A stretch of 19,925 nt of DNA from Ignavibacteria bacterium (GCA_027492415.1 JAPUEV010000197.1:1-19925); one strand, 5' to 3'; shown: positions 1-8,062, numbered from the stretch's first letter. Notes: generated by a model not told the origin, from the letters alone. A program made the numbers and translations.

Positions 1-2
1 AA

Positions 3-281
3 GACGGCGCAAGATCTATTTACAGGGCAATAAAAGATAATTCTAAGAATCATATATATAACATCAGCAGTAACCAGGGACTTTCAATTAACCAAATACT
101 CAACAGGTTCCGCAGCGTTCTTAAGCTTGATTTTAAGGTTAAGTATATGCCTGCACGCAAATTTGATGTTAAGGCTAATGTACTTGATAACAGGCTAGCG
201 GCAAAACATTTAAAATGGATCCCTGAATATACATTTAACGAAGGTTTAAAAAATACATGGAGATATTTTCTTGATAACTAA
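3..281 (+). CDS. NAD-dependent epimerase/dehydratase, C-terminal end (partial)
   Basis: An open frame enters from the left edge and ends at TAA 279-281, giving 92 residues. It contains the pieces YNISSNQGLSINQIL, KVKYMPARKFDVKANVLDN and LKWIPEYTFNEGLKNTW. These match the C-terminal substrate-binding part of extended short-chain dehydrogenases of the UDP-glucose 4-epimerase type: a 'naSG.g.si.ell' stretch, a 'R..Dv....d...a...LgW.P' stretch, then the last helix with the conserved Trp. Such enzymes remodel nucleotide sugars in the cytoplasm for surface polysaccharides. The Rossmann fold and the catalytic YxxxK lie outside the window, so the exact substrate cannot be read. Its last codons overlap the next gene by 11 bases, so the two are probably translated together. 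The family call rests on a short fragment. Confidence 0.72.
   Translation, partial: DGARSIYRAIKDNSKNHIYNISSNQGLSINQILNRFRSVLKLDFKVKYMPARKFDVKANVLDNRLAAKHLKWIPEYTFNEGLKNTWRYFLDN
259..262 (+). promoter_or_regulatory. Shine-Dalgarno GGAG deciding a TTG start
   Basis: GGAG lies 8 bases before TTG 271-273, inside the end of the upstream epimerase frame. No in-frame ATG exists early enough to keep the first conserved glycosyltransferase strand (LSVFFPAY), so this site supports TTG as the real start and translational coupling to the upstream gene. Confidence 0.55.
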
Positions 282-1002
282 TAAAGATATCAGGCTGTCA
301 GTTTTTTTCCCGGCCTATTACGATGAGAAGAACATTGATAAGGTAGTTCACAAAGCAGTTGAGGTTTTAGAGGAATTACAGCTTAAAGATTATGAAGTAA
401 CAATAATTGAAGACGGCAGCCCGGATAATACCGCTGAAGTTGCCGATAAGCTTGCAGCACAGTACCCGAAAGTTAAAGTTGTGCACCATGAAAAGAACAA
501 AGGCTACGGTGCAACATTATGGGAAGGTTTTTCTACTGCAAGATTTGAGTATGTATTCTATACCGATGGCGATAACCAGTTTGACCTGAACGAGCTTAAG
601 AAATTTGTAGCTTTGCTCCCCTTCAGCGATATGGTAGTTGGCTACAGGAAGAAGAAGCAGTACTCACCTTACCGCAAGCTGACAAGCTTTGTATATAATG
701 TGATCTTACGTTACGCATTTGATATAGATTACATTGATATAGACTGCGCTTTCAAGATCATAAAAACAGAGCTGTTTAAGAATATTAAAGTTAATACTAA
801 AGATGCGTTCATAGACGCGGAAATTATGATACGGGCAGAGCTGCTTGGCTATACTTTTACTGAGCTTGGCGTAAAACACCTGCCCAGGATAGACGGAGTA
901 TCAACCGCTGCAAGACCCTCGATTATTTTCAGAACGATAAGGGAAATTATTGAGCTAAGGAAAGAATTAAAAAAAGATATAATTGCCAGAAGAAACAAAT
1001 AA
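271..1002 (+). CDS. GT2-family glycosyltransferase (DPM1-like)
   Basis: The 243-residue protein has the fold signature of GT-A family 2 transferases. It has the opening strand LSVFFPAYYDEKNI (residues 9-22), the nucleotide-binding EDGSPDNT (47-54), NKGYGATLWEGF around 76-87, and the metal-binding DGD at 99-101 in YTDGDNQFDL. VVGYRKKKQYSPYRK follows. It resembles the polyprenyl-phosphate sugar transferase branch (dolichol-phosphate mannose synthase-like), which loads a sugar on a lipid carrier at the inner membrane face. It lacks the C-terminal membrane segments that some of these carry. PAYYDEKNI differs slightly from the usual PAYNEE. It starts at TTG 271 with GGAG 8 bases upstream and overlaps the epimerase gene by 11 bases, consistent with a sugar-nucleotide/cell-surface glycan operon. 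Donor and acceptor cannot be told from sequence. Confidence 0.85.
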   Translation: MITNKDIRLSVFFPAYYDEKNIDKVVHKAVEVLEELQLKDYEVTIIEDGSPDNTAEVADKLAAQYPKVKVVHHEKNKGYGATLWEGFSTARFEYVFYTDGDNQFDLNELKKFVALLPFSDMVVGYRKKKQYSPYRKLTSFVYNVILRYAFDIDYIDIDCAFKIIKTELFKNIKVNTKDAFIDAEIMIRAELLGYTFTELGVKHLPRIDGVSTAARPSIIFRTIREIIELRKELKKDIIARRNK

Positions 1003-1051
1003 ATAAAGCAAAGAATCCAGTGACCTGAAAGATATTATTATTATCTTTTCG

Positions 1052-2740
1052 GTGATAATAGTGATACTTATTGCCGCTTCAATGCTTGATATCTTTGTAT
1101 GGATGCGGAATATCGCCGCTGATACAGAAGGGTTCAGGATTGTTGAGCTTTTATTTGTTTTAATGTTATTCGGGTTTGCCTTTGCAATTTTTTCAAGAAG
1201 AAGAGCCAAAGAATCAAAAGACCAGATCACCGGCCTCACAAAAGATATCGAAGAGCTGCAGGATAATGTTAACAGGCTCAGAAGCACTGTTGACCTCTCG
1301 CCTGATACCATCACAATTCACAGGGATGGCAGGCTGTTATTTGTAAATAAAGCCGGGCTCACGCTCTTTGGTGCGCAAAGTGAACAGGATATCCTTGGCT
1401 TAACAATTAATGAGCTTATCCACTATTCCTACAGGGATAAAATTTCCAAACAGATCGAGGAAATGGTTAAGTACATGAAGCAGGTGCCTGTAATTGATAT
1501 TTCCGTAAAGAGGCTTGACGGGAACTATCTGGATGTAAGCGTAGCCTCTACCCCTGTTCTGTATCACTCGATACCCCATGTTATCACAATTTTAAGGGAT
1601 ATTACTGACAGGAAAAAGAACGAAGAGATCAAGAACCAGTTAGCTTCTATTGTTCTGAATTCCGGTGACGCCATTTATGCCATGAGTATTGACGGGCAGA
1701 TCCAAAGCTGGAATCCGGGTGCGGAAAAGCTTTATGGTTTCTCTGAAAGAGATGCAATCGGGAGAAACATTTCTATAGTTGTTCCTGATTTTAAGGAAAA
1801 TGAGCTGAAACATATCATGGGTAAGGTGGCAAAAGGCGAACGGATTGAATCACTGGAAACAAAACGCCAGAAAAAAGACAAGACTATTATTGATGTTTCG
1901 CTGACCCTCTCTCCTATTCGTGAAGAATCAGGGCTGGTAACACAGGTTTCTGCGATATCAAGGGATATCACATTTAAAAAACAGGTTGAAGAAGAATTAC
2001 GCCGCTACGCAGAAGAGCTTGCTCTTTCAAATGAAGAGCTGTATGTATTTTCATATGCCGCTTCCCATGACCTCCAGGAGCCGCTCCGCTCAATTCAGAA
2101 CTTCATTGAAACGCTGAATAAAAAATATAAAAAACGCCTTGGACCGGAAATGGAAGAGCAGATAACCTCTGCCGATGACGGCGTTACAAGGATGTACAGG
2201 CTGATCACCGATTTCCTTATGTATTCCAGGGTGGGTACCGAGCGCGCTGTAAAGGAAGAAGTTGACTGCAACCTGGCTTTAAAGGATGCAATGGCAAACC
2301 TTGAAGTCGCAATAAAAGAAAGCAAAGCCAGCATTAAACAGTTCACTTTGCCTAAAATTTTCGGCAATTATGTTCAGATCACACAGGTATTCCAGAACCT
2401 TGTTGCTAATGCCATCAAGTACCAGGGCGAAAATAAGCCTGCTATAGAAATATCCGCTGAGAAAAAGGACGATATGTGGCTATTTGCTGTAAAGGATAAC
2501 GGCATTGGTATAGAACAGTGGTTCAGTGAACGCATATTCATTGTGTTCCAGAAGCTGCATGACCACAGGAAATATCCCGGCTCTGGCATAGGGCTTGCTT
2601 TATGCAAACGCGTTATTGAAAAGCTTGGCGGCAAGATTTGGTTTGAGTCAGAAGTAGGCAAAGGTACAACGTTTTTCTTTACACTCCCAATACTGGAAGA
2701 AAAGAAAAAAGCTAAGCAGGAAATAAAAACAGAAGATTAA
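1052..2740 (+). CDS. Membrane sensor histidine kinase with two PAS domains
   Basis: The protein (562 residues from GTG 1052) has two N-terminal membrane segments separated by a short loop (about 1-18 and 29-47), a coiled linker, and PAS 1 (about 80-190, ending RDITDRKK). PAS 2 follows (about 200-312, ending RDITFKK), then the dimerisation domain with H-box SHDLQEPLR (phospho-acceptor His339) and a HATPase domain. The HATPase carries an N-box near 445 (QVFQNLVANAIKYQ), DNGIGI near 482 and GSGIGLALCKRV near 510. The whole kinase core is intact. The H-box is of the kind seen in phytochrome-like kinases. No receiver domain or response regulator lies nearby, so the partner is unknown. The start is uncertain: GTG 1052 has no Shine-Dalgarno and cuts into the first membrane segment. 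The frame stays open to 1007, and a CTG at 1025 would give a complete segment. It may be co-transcribed with the glycosyltransferase 49 bases upstream. Confidence 0.88.
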   Translation: MIIVILIAASMLDIFVWMRNIAADTEGFRIVELLFVLMLFGFAFAIFSRRRAKESKDQITGLTKDIEELQDNVNRLRSTVDLSPDTITIHRDGRLLFVNKAGLTLFGAQSEQDILGLTINELIHYSYRDKISKQIEEMVKYMKQVPVIDISVKRLDGNYLDVSVASTPVLYHSIPHVITILRDITDRKKNEEIKNQLASIVLNSGDAIYAMSIDGQIQSWNPGAEKLYGFSERDAIGRNISIVVPDFKENELKHIMGKVAKGERIESLETKRQKKDKTIIDVSLTLSPIREESGLVTQVSAISRDITFKKQVEEELRRYAEELALSNEELYVFSYAASHDLQEPLRSIQNFIETLNKKYKKRLGPEMEEQITSADDGVTRMYRLITDFLMYSRVGTERAVKEEVDCNLALKDAMANLEVAIKESKASIKQFTLPKIFGNYVQITQVFQNLVANAIKYQGENKPAIEISAEKKDDMWLFAVKDNGIGIEQWFSERIFIVFQKLHDHRKYPGSGIGLALCKRVIEKLGGKIWFESEVGKGTTFFFTLPILEEKKKAKQEIKTED

Positions 2741-2771
2741 ATTTTTAAGATTAAAACATTTTAAGATTAAA
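2734..2771. repeat. Short AT-rich tandem repeat across two convergent gene ends
   Basis: AGATTAA occurs three times at steps of 15 and 16 bases (2734, 2749, 2765). The longer unit TTTTAAGATTAAA is exact at 2743-2755 and 2759-2771. The array covers the stop codon of the histidine kinase and reaches the last codons of the truncated clpB. It is too weakly paired to be a normal intrinsic terminator. Confidence 0.6.
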
Positions 2772-4077
2772 GCTCTCTCTTTAAAGCTTCACGTTCAATT
2801 TCAAGCTGTTTTATTTTCTTTTCAATAACATCCAGCTCCTCCGGCATCGAATCGATCTCAATTCTAAGCTTGCTTGCAGCTTCATCTATCAGGTCAATTG
2901 CCTTATCCGGCAGGAACCTGTCTGTAATATACCTGTGAGAAAGCGTTGCCGCTGAAATTATCGCCGAATCAGTTATCCTTACACCGTGATGCACTTCATA
3001 TTTTTCCTTCAATCCCCGTAATATTGAAATCGTGTCTTCAACACTTGGCTCATCAATTATTACCGGCTGGAACCTTCTTTCAAGTGCCGGGTCTTTTTCG
3101 ATATACTTCCTGTATTCATCTAGTGTTGTTGCGCCTATTGCATGAAGCTCTCCCCTTGCAAGGGCAGGCTTTAGGATATTCGCAGCATCCATCGCACCGT
3201 CTGTTTTACCGGCGCCAACCAGCGTATGTATCTCATCTATGAAAAGGATTATCTCGCCGTTGCTTTGCTTTACTTCGTTTATTACTGCTTTTAATCTTTC
3301 TTCAAACTGTCCCCTGTAGCTTGCACCTGCTATCAATGCTCCCATATCAAGAGCTATTACTATTTTAGATTTCAGGTTTTCCGGCACTTCACCATTCACT
3401 ATACGGATTGCCAGACCTTCTGCAATTGCAGTTTTACCTACTCCGGGCTCACCAACAAGCACCGGGTTATTCTTTGTCCTTCGGGATAGTACCTGCAGCA
3501 CACGCCTTATCTCATCATCCCTGCCTATAACCGGGTCAAGCTTTCCAAGCTTTGCAAGCTGGTTTAAGTCTCTTCCGTATTTTTTCAGTGATTCATATGT
3601 TTCTTCAGGTGCCTGTGAAGTTACTCTTTGGCTGCCCCTTACATCTTTAAGTGCTGTTAAAATGGATTCCTTAGTGATACCCTGTGATCTTAAGAATTTT
3701 CCTGTTTCGCCGGTATCTTCTGCGAGCGCTATAAGTAAATGCTCAATACTTACATATTCATCACGCAGCTCGCCTGCTGCTTTCACTGCATCATCAAGAT
3801 CCTTCTGCAGGCTGTTTGAAAGGAACTGGTTGGTTGATGTAGTATTCGATATTTTCGGTAGCTTATCTATCTTTGCTGAAACCTGAATTTTTAAAGTATC
3901 TATATTAGAGCCAATTTTCCTTATTAAGGATACAGCTATGCTGTCATTGTTCTGTATAATAGAAGCAAGTAAGTGTTCAGGCTCTATCTGCTGGTTAGAA
4001 TAATTAGCCGCAATTTCCCCTGCCTGCTGCATAGCTTCCTGTGCTTTGATAGTAAAATTGTTGAAATTTATAGCCAT
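2767..4077 (-). CDS. clpB: ClpB disaggregase, C-terminally truncated (N domain and NBD1 only)
   Basis: The 436-residue product matches ClpB from its first residue. It has the double Clp-N repeat (about 1-145), the linker to KYGRDLNQLAKLGKLDPVIGR, and NBD1 with Walker A GEPGVGKT (209-216), pore-loop Tyr254 in GASYRGQFEER and Walker B ILFIDE (277-282). The end of NBD1 (RYITDRFLPDKAIDLIDEAA) follows. The frame then stops at EREALKREL, exactly where the coiled middle domain begins. ClpB is normally about 850-870 residues, so most of the middle domain and all of NBD2 are missing. The DNA beyond the stop is the convergent histidine kinase gene, not out-of-frame clpB, so a simple frameshift does not explain it. 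It could be a pseudogene, a partial duplicate of a full clpB elsewhere, one half of a gene split by rearrangement, or a real short form. Full ClpB threads aggregated proteins in the cytoplasm with DnaK; this form should not be able to do that alone. Confidence 0.9.
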   Translation of the reverse strand: MAINFNNFTIKAQEAMQQAGEIAANYSNQQIEPEHLLASIIQNNDSIAVSLIRKIGSNIDTLKIQVSAKIDKLPKISNTTSTNQFLSNSLQKDLDDAVKAAGELRDEYVSIEHLLIALAEDTGETGKFLRSQGITKESILTALKDVRGSQRVTSQAPEETYESLKKYGRDLNQLAKLGKLDPVIGRDDEIRRVLQVLSRRTKNNPVLVGEPGVGKTAIAEGLAIRIVNGEVPENLKSKIVIALDMGALIAGASYRGQFEERLKAVINEVKQSNGEIILFIDEIHTLVGAGKTDGAMDAANILKPALARGELHAIGATTLDEYRKYIEKDPALERRFQPVIIDEPSVEDTISILRGLKEKYEVHHGVRITDSAIISAATLSHRYITDRFLPDKAIDLIDEAASKLRIEIDSMPEELDVIEKKIKQLEIEREALKREL

Positions 4078-4181
4078 ATATAATTCTGTTTTAAATTATT
4101 GCTGATAATTTAACAAATTTTAATTATTAATAATATTCAAAATATACATTTACATGTTTTAATATAACTTAATATGATAAC

Positions 4182-4213
4182 AAAAAAGCCCCTGTTTTTC
4201 AACAGGGGCTTTT
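4182..4213 (-). terminator. Intrinsic terminator after the metalloprotease gene
   Basis: A perfect 13-base stem (AAAAGCCCCTGTT at 4184-4196, AACAGGGGCTTTT at 4201-4213) has a TTTC loop. On the minus strand it lies 15 bases after the metalloprotease stop and ends in six U. It separates that cluster from clpB. The rest of the 4078-4227 gap is AT-rich and shows no exact TAnnTTTG promoter match for clpB. Confidence 0.9.
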
Positions 4214-4227
4214 AAATATTCTGAATT

Positions 4228-6465
4228 TTATTTTACCAAAACCATTTTCCTGGTTTCAATATAATTATAACCTTTTTTATCTACTGCTTCTATTTTATAA
4301 ATATAGATTCCGCTTGCAAAATTAACCGCATTCCATTCAGCAGAGTATTCACCTGCTTCAAGGCTGGAGTTAGCGATAATATCAACCTGTTTACCAAGCA
4401 TATCAAATACAGTTATCTTCACGTTTGCTGATGAAGGTAAACCGAACTTTATTTTGGTTACCGGGTTGAACGGATTTGGATAGTTAGGTGTTACAAAGAA
4501 TTTATCAGGAATATTAGATGAAATAGGCTCTATACCGATAACTCCTTTAAATAAGGTTATAATGGCATTACTGCTTGAAGTAAGTGAATCAAGCTGTGAG
4601 AAACATTTTATGTTCCATCTAAGCCTTAACGAGTCACCGATATTTACAGCTCCCCATGAAGTAACCAGCGAGTCAAGCTTATTTCTTGTTATCGAGCATA
4701 TCGAATCATTTCCTGAATTATTGGAAAATGTTGTATAAACAAATGAATTATTTAATGTACTTATAGTGTATTTATATTTCAATTCAGGCAAAGTTCCCGC
4801 TTTTGTGAACCTGAAGTTTATCCTTGAAGTATCACCAGGGGCAACATATGTTCTGTATAATGAAGGTGGGTCTAGCAGTGAAAAAGCATTGATAGTGGGT
4901 CTTATCTGGAATACACTATCGCTTTGGTCACCGTTTCCGGGACTGCTTGTCTGGTAAACCCTTACCATAGCCTGTGAAGTTGTTGGTATATACGGAATAT
5001 TCCATGTAATTGTTCTTAATGTAGCATCAACATTATTCTGTATAGTATTCCAGGTTGAACCGTTATTGGAAGTATATTCAATACTTACCGTACCGGTATT
5101 TGATGTTCCCCAAATTACGGGGATATTGTTGCCTGACCTGTACATTGATCCGCCGTTAGGGGTAGCAACAAGGTAACCTGTTAAATTATTCAGGCATGGA
5201 GCAGTTTCAGACCTGCTTCTGATCAATTGAGTAGGAAGCGGTCCGAAATACAATGCAATTGAACCGTTAAGATGGCAATAGCTCATAATTGTTCCTACTA
5301 TAGGGATCTGCGGGCCGTTATAACAAGCGCCTTCAACTGTATAACAGCTGTCGATAGGTCCGCCCGGCCAGGTACAGCTGTGTGTGTGCGGTGACCCGAA
5401 ATTGTGACCCGTTTCGTGGGCAACAACCATTACATCCCATGAATATGTAGGAAGCGGGTTAAATGTTCCGTCAAGGTCACTGAAACCGTAGCCGTAACCG
5501 TTTGAGGTGTTTGCGCACAATACATCAATATAAGCAATACCGCCCAAACCTCCCGGCCTTGTTGTAATAAAATGTGCTAAAGTTCTGGGTGTTGCCTGCA
5601 TATTAGCATTCCAGTAAGACCTGAATGCAACAAGCAGCGGATTTGAAGTAGCTGCATCGGGATACGGATCGTTCACTGTTGACCAAACCCTTAAATAGCT
5701 TATCTGAAGCTGAACGTTTACATCTCTGACATAAATAGCTGATACAGGAACGTATAAAGCAATTATATAATTACTTGCCTTATTAATATTGCTGTTATTG
5801 AATGAATAAAACTCATAGTCAGATTCAACTGCAATGCTTGCCTTGAACATTGTGCTTGTTGCAAGAGAGTTCATATTACCGGTAAGGCTTTTCTGTATCT
5901 CGGTAATCCTCTCAGGTATGCCAAGCTCATCAGAGCCGCAGTTAAAATCACGGTGAATTTTTACTTTGCTGTTTTGATATGAAACATAATCGTTGCTGTT
6001 TTTCTGTTTTGCAAGTACGTATGTATCCTGGTTTGAAATAATCATGGCGGTAACATCATCCTTAAAGAATGTTATTACAACTAAAGGAGAGTTCCTGTCC
6101 GAGAGATCGCTTGTGTAAGCTACAAAATCAGATTTATTTTCCAGTATCTTATCGCCTGCTTCTGTTCCTGCAACTATCTTTGCGCCTTCCTGCAAAATAT
6201 CAAACTTCCTTAAATTAACCTGCAGGTCGCTGCCGTTATACGGTATCTTGATATTAATAACAGATGATTTTGCGGTAATAATCTTTTTTACTGCGTCAAA
6301 GTTAACATCCACTATCTTAGCATCATCTACTGATTTTGTCAGCTCTGATGATGCCAGGCTTGTTTTTATATTATTGATCTTGAATGGTTCATATGAATTG
6401 GACTGTGTAAAGACAGTTAAAACATTTAATAATAAAAAGAGGGATAATAACGCGAATTTCTTCAT
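4228..6465 (-). CDS. Secreted M12-like zinc metalloprotease with T9SS-type sorting domain
   Basis: The 745-residue protein starts with a typical signal peptide (MKKFALLSLFLLLNVLTVF). A propeptide-like region of about 180 residues follows, then a metzincin catalytic domain with the zinc site HETGHNFGSPH (His350, Glu351, His354, His360) and the Met-turn GTIMSYCH (Met394). These are the hallmarks of reprolysin-like M12 proteases. After it comes a beta-rich module (about 430-520, VIWGTSNTGTVSIEYTSNNG), a linker, and a C-terminal domain of about 95 residues. That domain opens with NYPNPFNPVTKIKF and ends GIYIYKIEA...KMVLVK, the type A sorting domain used by the type IX secretion system. It is therefore probably exported through the outer membrane and anchored or released there. 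It lies 18 bases after the permease gene on the same strand, so it is probably the last gene of the peptide-transport cluster. The start has no clear Shine-Dalgarno. Substrate unknown. Confidence 0.9.
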   Translation of the reverse strand: MKKFALLSLFLLLNVLTVFTQSNSYEPFKINNIKTSLASSELTKSVDDAKIVDVNFDAVKKIITAKSSVINIKIPYNGSDLQVNLRKFDILQEGAKIVAGTEAGDKILENKSDFVAYTSDLSDRNSPLVVITFFKDDVTAMIISNQDTYVLAKQKNSNDYVSYQNSKVKIHRDFNCGSDELGIPERITEIQKSLTGNMNSLATSTMFKASIAVESDYEFYSFNNSNINKASNYIIALYVPVSAIYVRDVNVQLQISYLRVWSTVNDPYPDAATSNPLLVAFRSYWNANMQATPRTLAHFITTRPGGLGGIAYIDVLCANTSNGYGYGFSDLDGTFNPLPTYSWDVMVVAHETGHNFGSPHTHSCTWPGGPIDSCYTVEGACYNGPQIPIVGTIMSYCHLNGSIALYFGPLPTQLIRSRSETAPCLNNLTGYLVATPNGGSMYRSGNNIPVIWGTSNTGTVSIEYTSNNGSTWNTIQNNVDATLRTITWNIPYIPTTSQAMVRVYQTSSPGNGDQSDSVFQIRPTINAFSLLDPPSLYRTYVAPGDTSRINFRFTKAGTLPELKYKYTISTLNNSFVYTTFSNNSGNDSICSITRNKLDSLVTSWGAVNIGDSLRLRWNIKCFSQLDSLTSSSNAIITLFKGVIGIEPISSNIPDKFFVTPNYPNPFNPVTKIKFGLPSSANVKITVFDMLGKQVDIIANSSLEAGEYSAEWNAVNFASGIYIYKIEAVDKKGYNYIETRKMVLVK

Positions 6466-6483
6466 AAATAATTTATTGTTGGT

Positions 6484-7410
6484 TTATGATAATTTTACTT
6501 TTGGGTCAAGAAATGCGTATATGATATCTACTATCATGTTTACAATAATAAATATCACAGCAGTAAATAACACTGTACCCTGTATCATAGGAAAATCAAG
6601 CGATAGAATTGAGTTTATTGCCAGTAATCCTATACCGGGCCAGTTGAATATATATTCAATGAAGAAAGTTCCTCCTAATAACGCGGCAAGCCATGCGCTG
6701 ATAGTCGTTATGACCGGGTTCATTGCATTTCTAAGGGCGTGCCTTATTATTACTTTCCATTCACTTACACCTTTAGCTCTCGCTGTCCTTACATAATCCT
6801 GTCCAAGTACATCAAGCATACTGGATCTTGTAAGACGGGCAATAATTGAAAGGGGTCTTAAAGCGAGGGTTAACATCGGAAGCACCAGATATATCATTCC
6901 GTTATTGATATAGCCTGAAATAGGGAACCATTTCAGCCATGCGCCGAATATCAGCGCCATAATAAGCCCTAAGGCAAACGGCGGGAATGATATCCCGAAC
7001 AAAGCAAGAAGCATCGATAGATTATCTGCTGTTGTATATGGCTTAACAGATGAGATAACACCAATTATTATTCCGATAATTGAAGATAATATCAATGATG
7101 AAACCGCAAGTATCGCAGTTGCAGGAAAAGTCTCAATAATTGTTGTTAATACATCGCGGTTAGATGAATATGACCTGCCAAGATCACCCTGGATTGCTTT
7201 ATACATGAACCTGCCGTACTGTACGTAAAGCGGGTCATCAAGTCCAAGCTGTTTTCTTACTGCGTCAATTGAAGCTATATCTGCCCTTTGTCCCAGCATT
7301 AATCTTGCGGGATCGCCGGGTATAACATACATTAAACAAAAAGTTACTGTAATTACCCCAACAAGTATCAGGATAGAATACAGTAACTTTCTGATAATAT
7401 AAGTCGTCAT
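6484..7410 (-). CDS. DppB/OppB-type peptide ABC transporter permease
   Basis: The 308-residue protein has the standard DppB/OppB layout. The first membrane helix (RKLLYSILILVGVITVTFCLM) is followed by IPGDPARLMLG, the periplasmic segment RKQLGLDDPLYVQYGRFMY, and five more helices. The cytoplasmic EAA-type coupling motif DYVRTARAKGVSEWKVIIRHALRNA contacts the ATPase, and the protein ends in FLDPKVKLS. Members of this family pair with a DppC-type permease and one or two ATPases to import di- or oligopeptides, or sometimes nickel or sugars. Here no DppC or ATPase gene follows; the next gene is a metalloprotease. Its start is 3 bases after the NlpC/P60 stop, so the two are certainly in one transcript. 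The missing subunits must be encoded elsewhere if the transporter works. Substrate is inferred only from the family. Confidence 0.9.
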   Translation of the reverse strand: MTTYIIRKLLYSILILVGVITVTFCLMYVIPGDPARLMLGQRADIASIDAVRKQLGLDDPLYVQYGRFMYKAIQGDLGRSYSSNRDVLTTIIETFPATAILAVSSLILSSIIGIIIGVISSVKPYTTADNLSMLLALFGISFPPFALGLIMALIFGAWLKWFPISGYINNGMIYLVLPMLTLALRPLSIIARLTRSSMLDVLGQDYVRTARAKGVSEWKVIIRHALRNAMNPVITTISAWLAALLGGTFFIEYIFNWPGIGLLAINSILSLDFPMIQGTVLFTAVIFIIVNMIVDIIYAFLDPKVKLS

Positions 7411-7413
7411 TCG

Positions 7414-8016
7414 TTATTTTATAACACGTCTTGCTGTAACATACTTCGCGTTATAATAATCTTCAATTAAGGAGCTTGTTTTAACTCCGCCGCTTGAAGA
7501 TGAATGAGCAAAAACATTTTCACCAAGGTAAATACCTACGTGTGAAATTCTGCTTCCCATTGTGTTGAAAAATATCATATCGCCAAACTGAAGGTTCTCC
7601 CTGTCAACAGGCTCTCCTACAGTTGACTGCATGATAGATGTCCTGGGAACATCAATTCCCAATGCATACTTCATGACTCTTTGTACAAAAGCAGAACAGT
7701 CAATTCCGCTGGTTGTGGTACCGCCCCATAAATACGGGGTGTTAATGAGTTCAATTATTTTGATCATTACGGCATCTCTGTCAACAGAAGTATTGGAATA
7801 TTCGGAAACAATGTTTGTGAGTGTTTCTAAATTAGATTGCTCTATCAAGCTTTTTTTCTGAATACCAGTTATACTGGCAACTTCTTCTGTCTTTTTCGTC
7901 TTTTTATTCGTCTTTACACTGTATTCACCATCACTGCCTGATGCTGAGCACCCCGTAATTCCGATAAAAACTAGCGGTAAAACAAAAATACCGAGGACTA
8001 AAAGTTTTTTAACCAA
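7414..8016 (-). CDS. NlpC/P60-family cell-wall peptidase, lipoprotein
   Basis: I place the start at TTG 8016, giving 200 residues. AGGAGA lies 9 bases before it, and the product then opens MVKKLLVLGIF with a lipobox ITGC at Cys23, a normal lipoprotein signal. The alternative ATG 8040 (208 residues) has no ribosome site and adds MIGRRITY. After a Lys/Thr-rich linker comes the papain-like NlpC/P60 domain. It has PYLWGGTTTSGIDCSAFVQ with catalytic Cys107, FGDMIFFNT, SRISHVGIYLG with His159, and VFAHSSSSGGV with His171. All three catalytic positions are present. Such enzymes cut the stem peptides of peptidoglycan, commonly between gamma-D-Glu and the diamino acid, in the periplasm. Lying between a peptide-binding protein and a permease, it may supply muropeptides to the importer (inference). 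Confidence 0.9.
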   Translation of the reverse strand: MVKKLLVLGIFVLPLVFIGITGCSASGSDGEYSVKTNKKTKKTEEVASITGIQKKSLIEQSNLETLTNIVSEYSNTSVDRDAVMIKIIELINTPYLWGGTTTSGIDCSAFVQRVMKYALGIDVPRTSIMQSTVGEPVDRENLQFGDMIFFNTMGSRISHVGIYLGENVFAHSSSSGGVKTSSLIEDYYNAKYVTARRVIK

Positions 8017-8025
8017 ATAAGTGAT

Positions 8026-8031
8026 TCTCCT
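8026..8031 (-). promoter_or_regulatory. Shine-Dalgarno AGGAGA favouring the TTG start of the NlpC/P60 gene
   Basis: On the minus strand AGGAGA ends 9 bases before TTG 8016-8014. It lies inside the frame that would be used if ATG 8040 were the start, so it argues for the shorter protein. Confidence 0.5.
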
Positions 8032-8054
8032 TCCTATCATTTTAAGTTTAGATA

Positions 8055-8062
8055 CAAATATA
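8055..8062 (-). promoter_or_regulatory. Possible TAnnTTTG promoter element before the NlpC/P60 gene
   Basis: The minus strand reads TATATTTG here, an exact match to the Bacteroidetes -7 consensus. The nearest upstream TTG (8090-8088) is 25 bases away, longer than usual, so only half of the promoter is convincing. If used, transcription would begin a few bases before ATG 8040, leaving no leader for it but a normal leader for TTG 8016. The rest of the 8041-8155 gap is AT-rich with a weak AAACC...GGTTT pairing. Confidence 0.35.

Noticed and set aside
967..1314. A 115-residue minus-strand frame over the start of the histidine kinase
   Set aside because: It is antisense to a frame with clear membrane, PAS and kinase motifs, is Ser/Ile-rich low complexity and has no family signature.
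2374..2661. A 95-residue minus-strand frame downstream of clpB that might hold the missing ClpB half
   Set aside because: Its sequence has no Walker, middle-domain or NBD2 motif; it is the shadow of the kinase HATPase domain.
2743..2771. The TTTTAAGATTAAA repeats as a bidirectional terminator
   Set aside because: Possible stems are only 5 A-T pairs with 2-base loops and no GC, too weak for an intrinsic terminator.
6248..6796. A 182-residue plus-strand frame across the metalloprotease and permease boundary
   Set aside because: It is antisense to the signal peptide/propeptide and the last permease helices, with hydrophobic stretches that simply mirror them.
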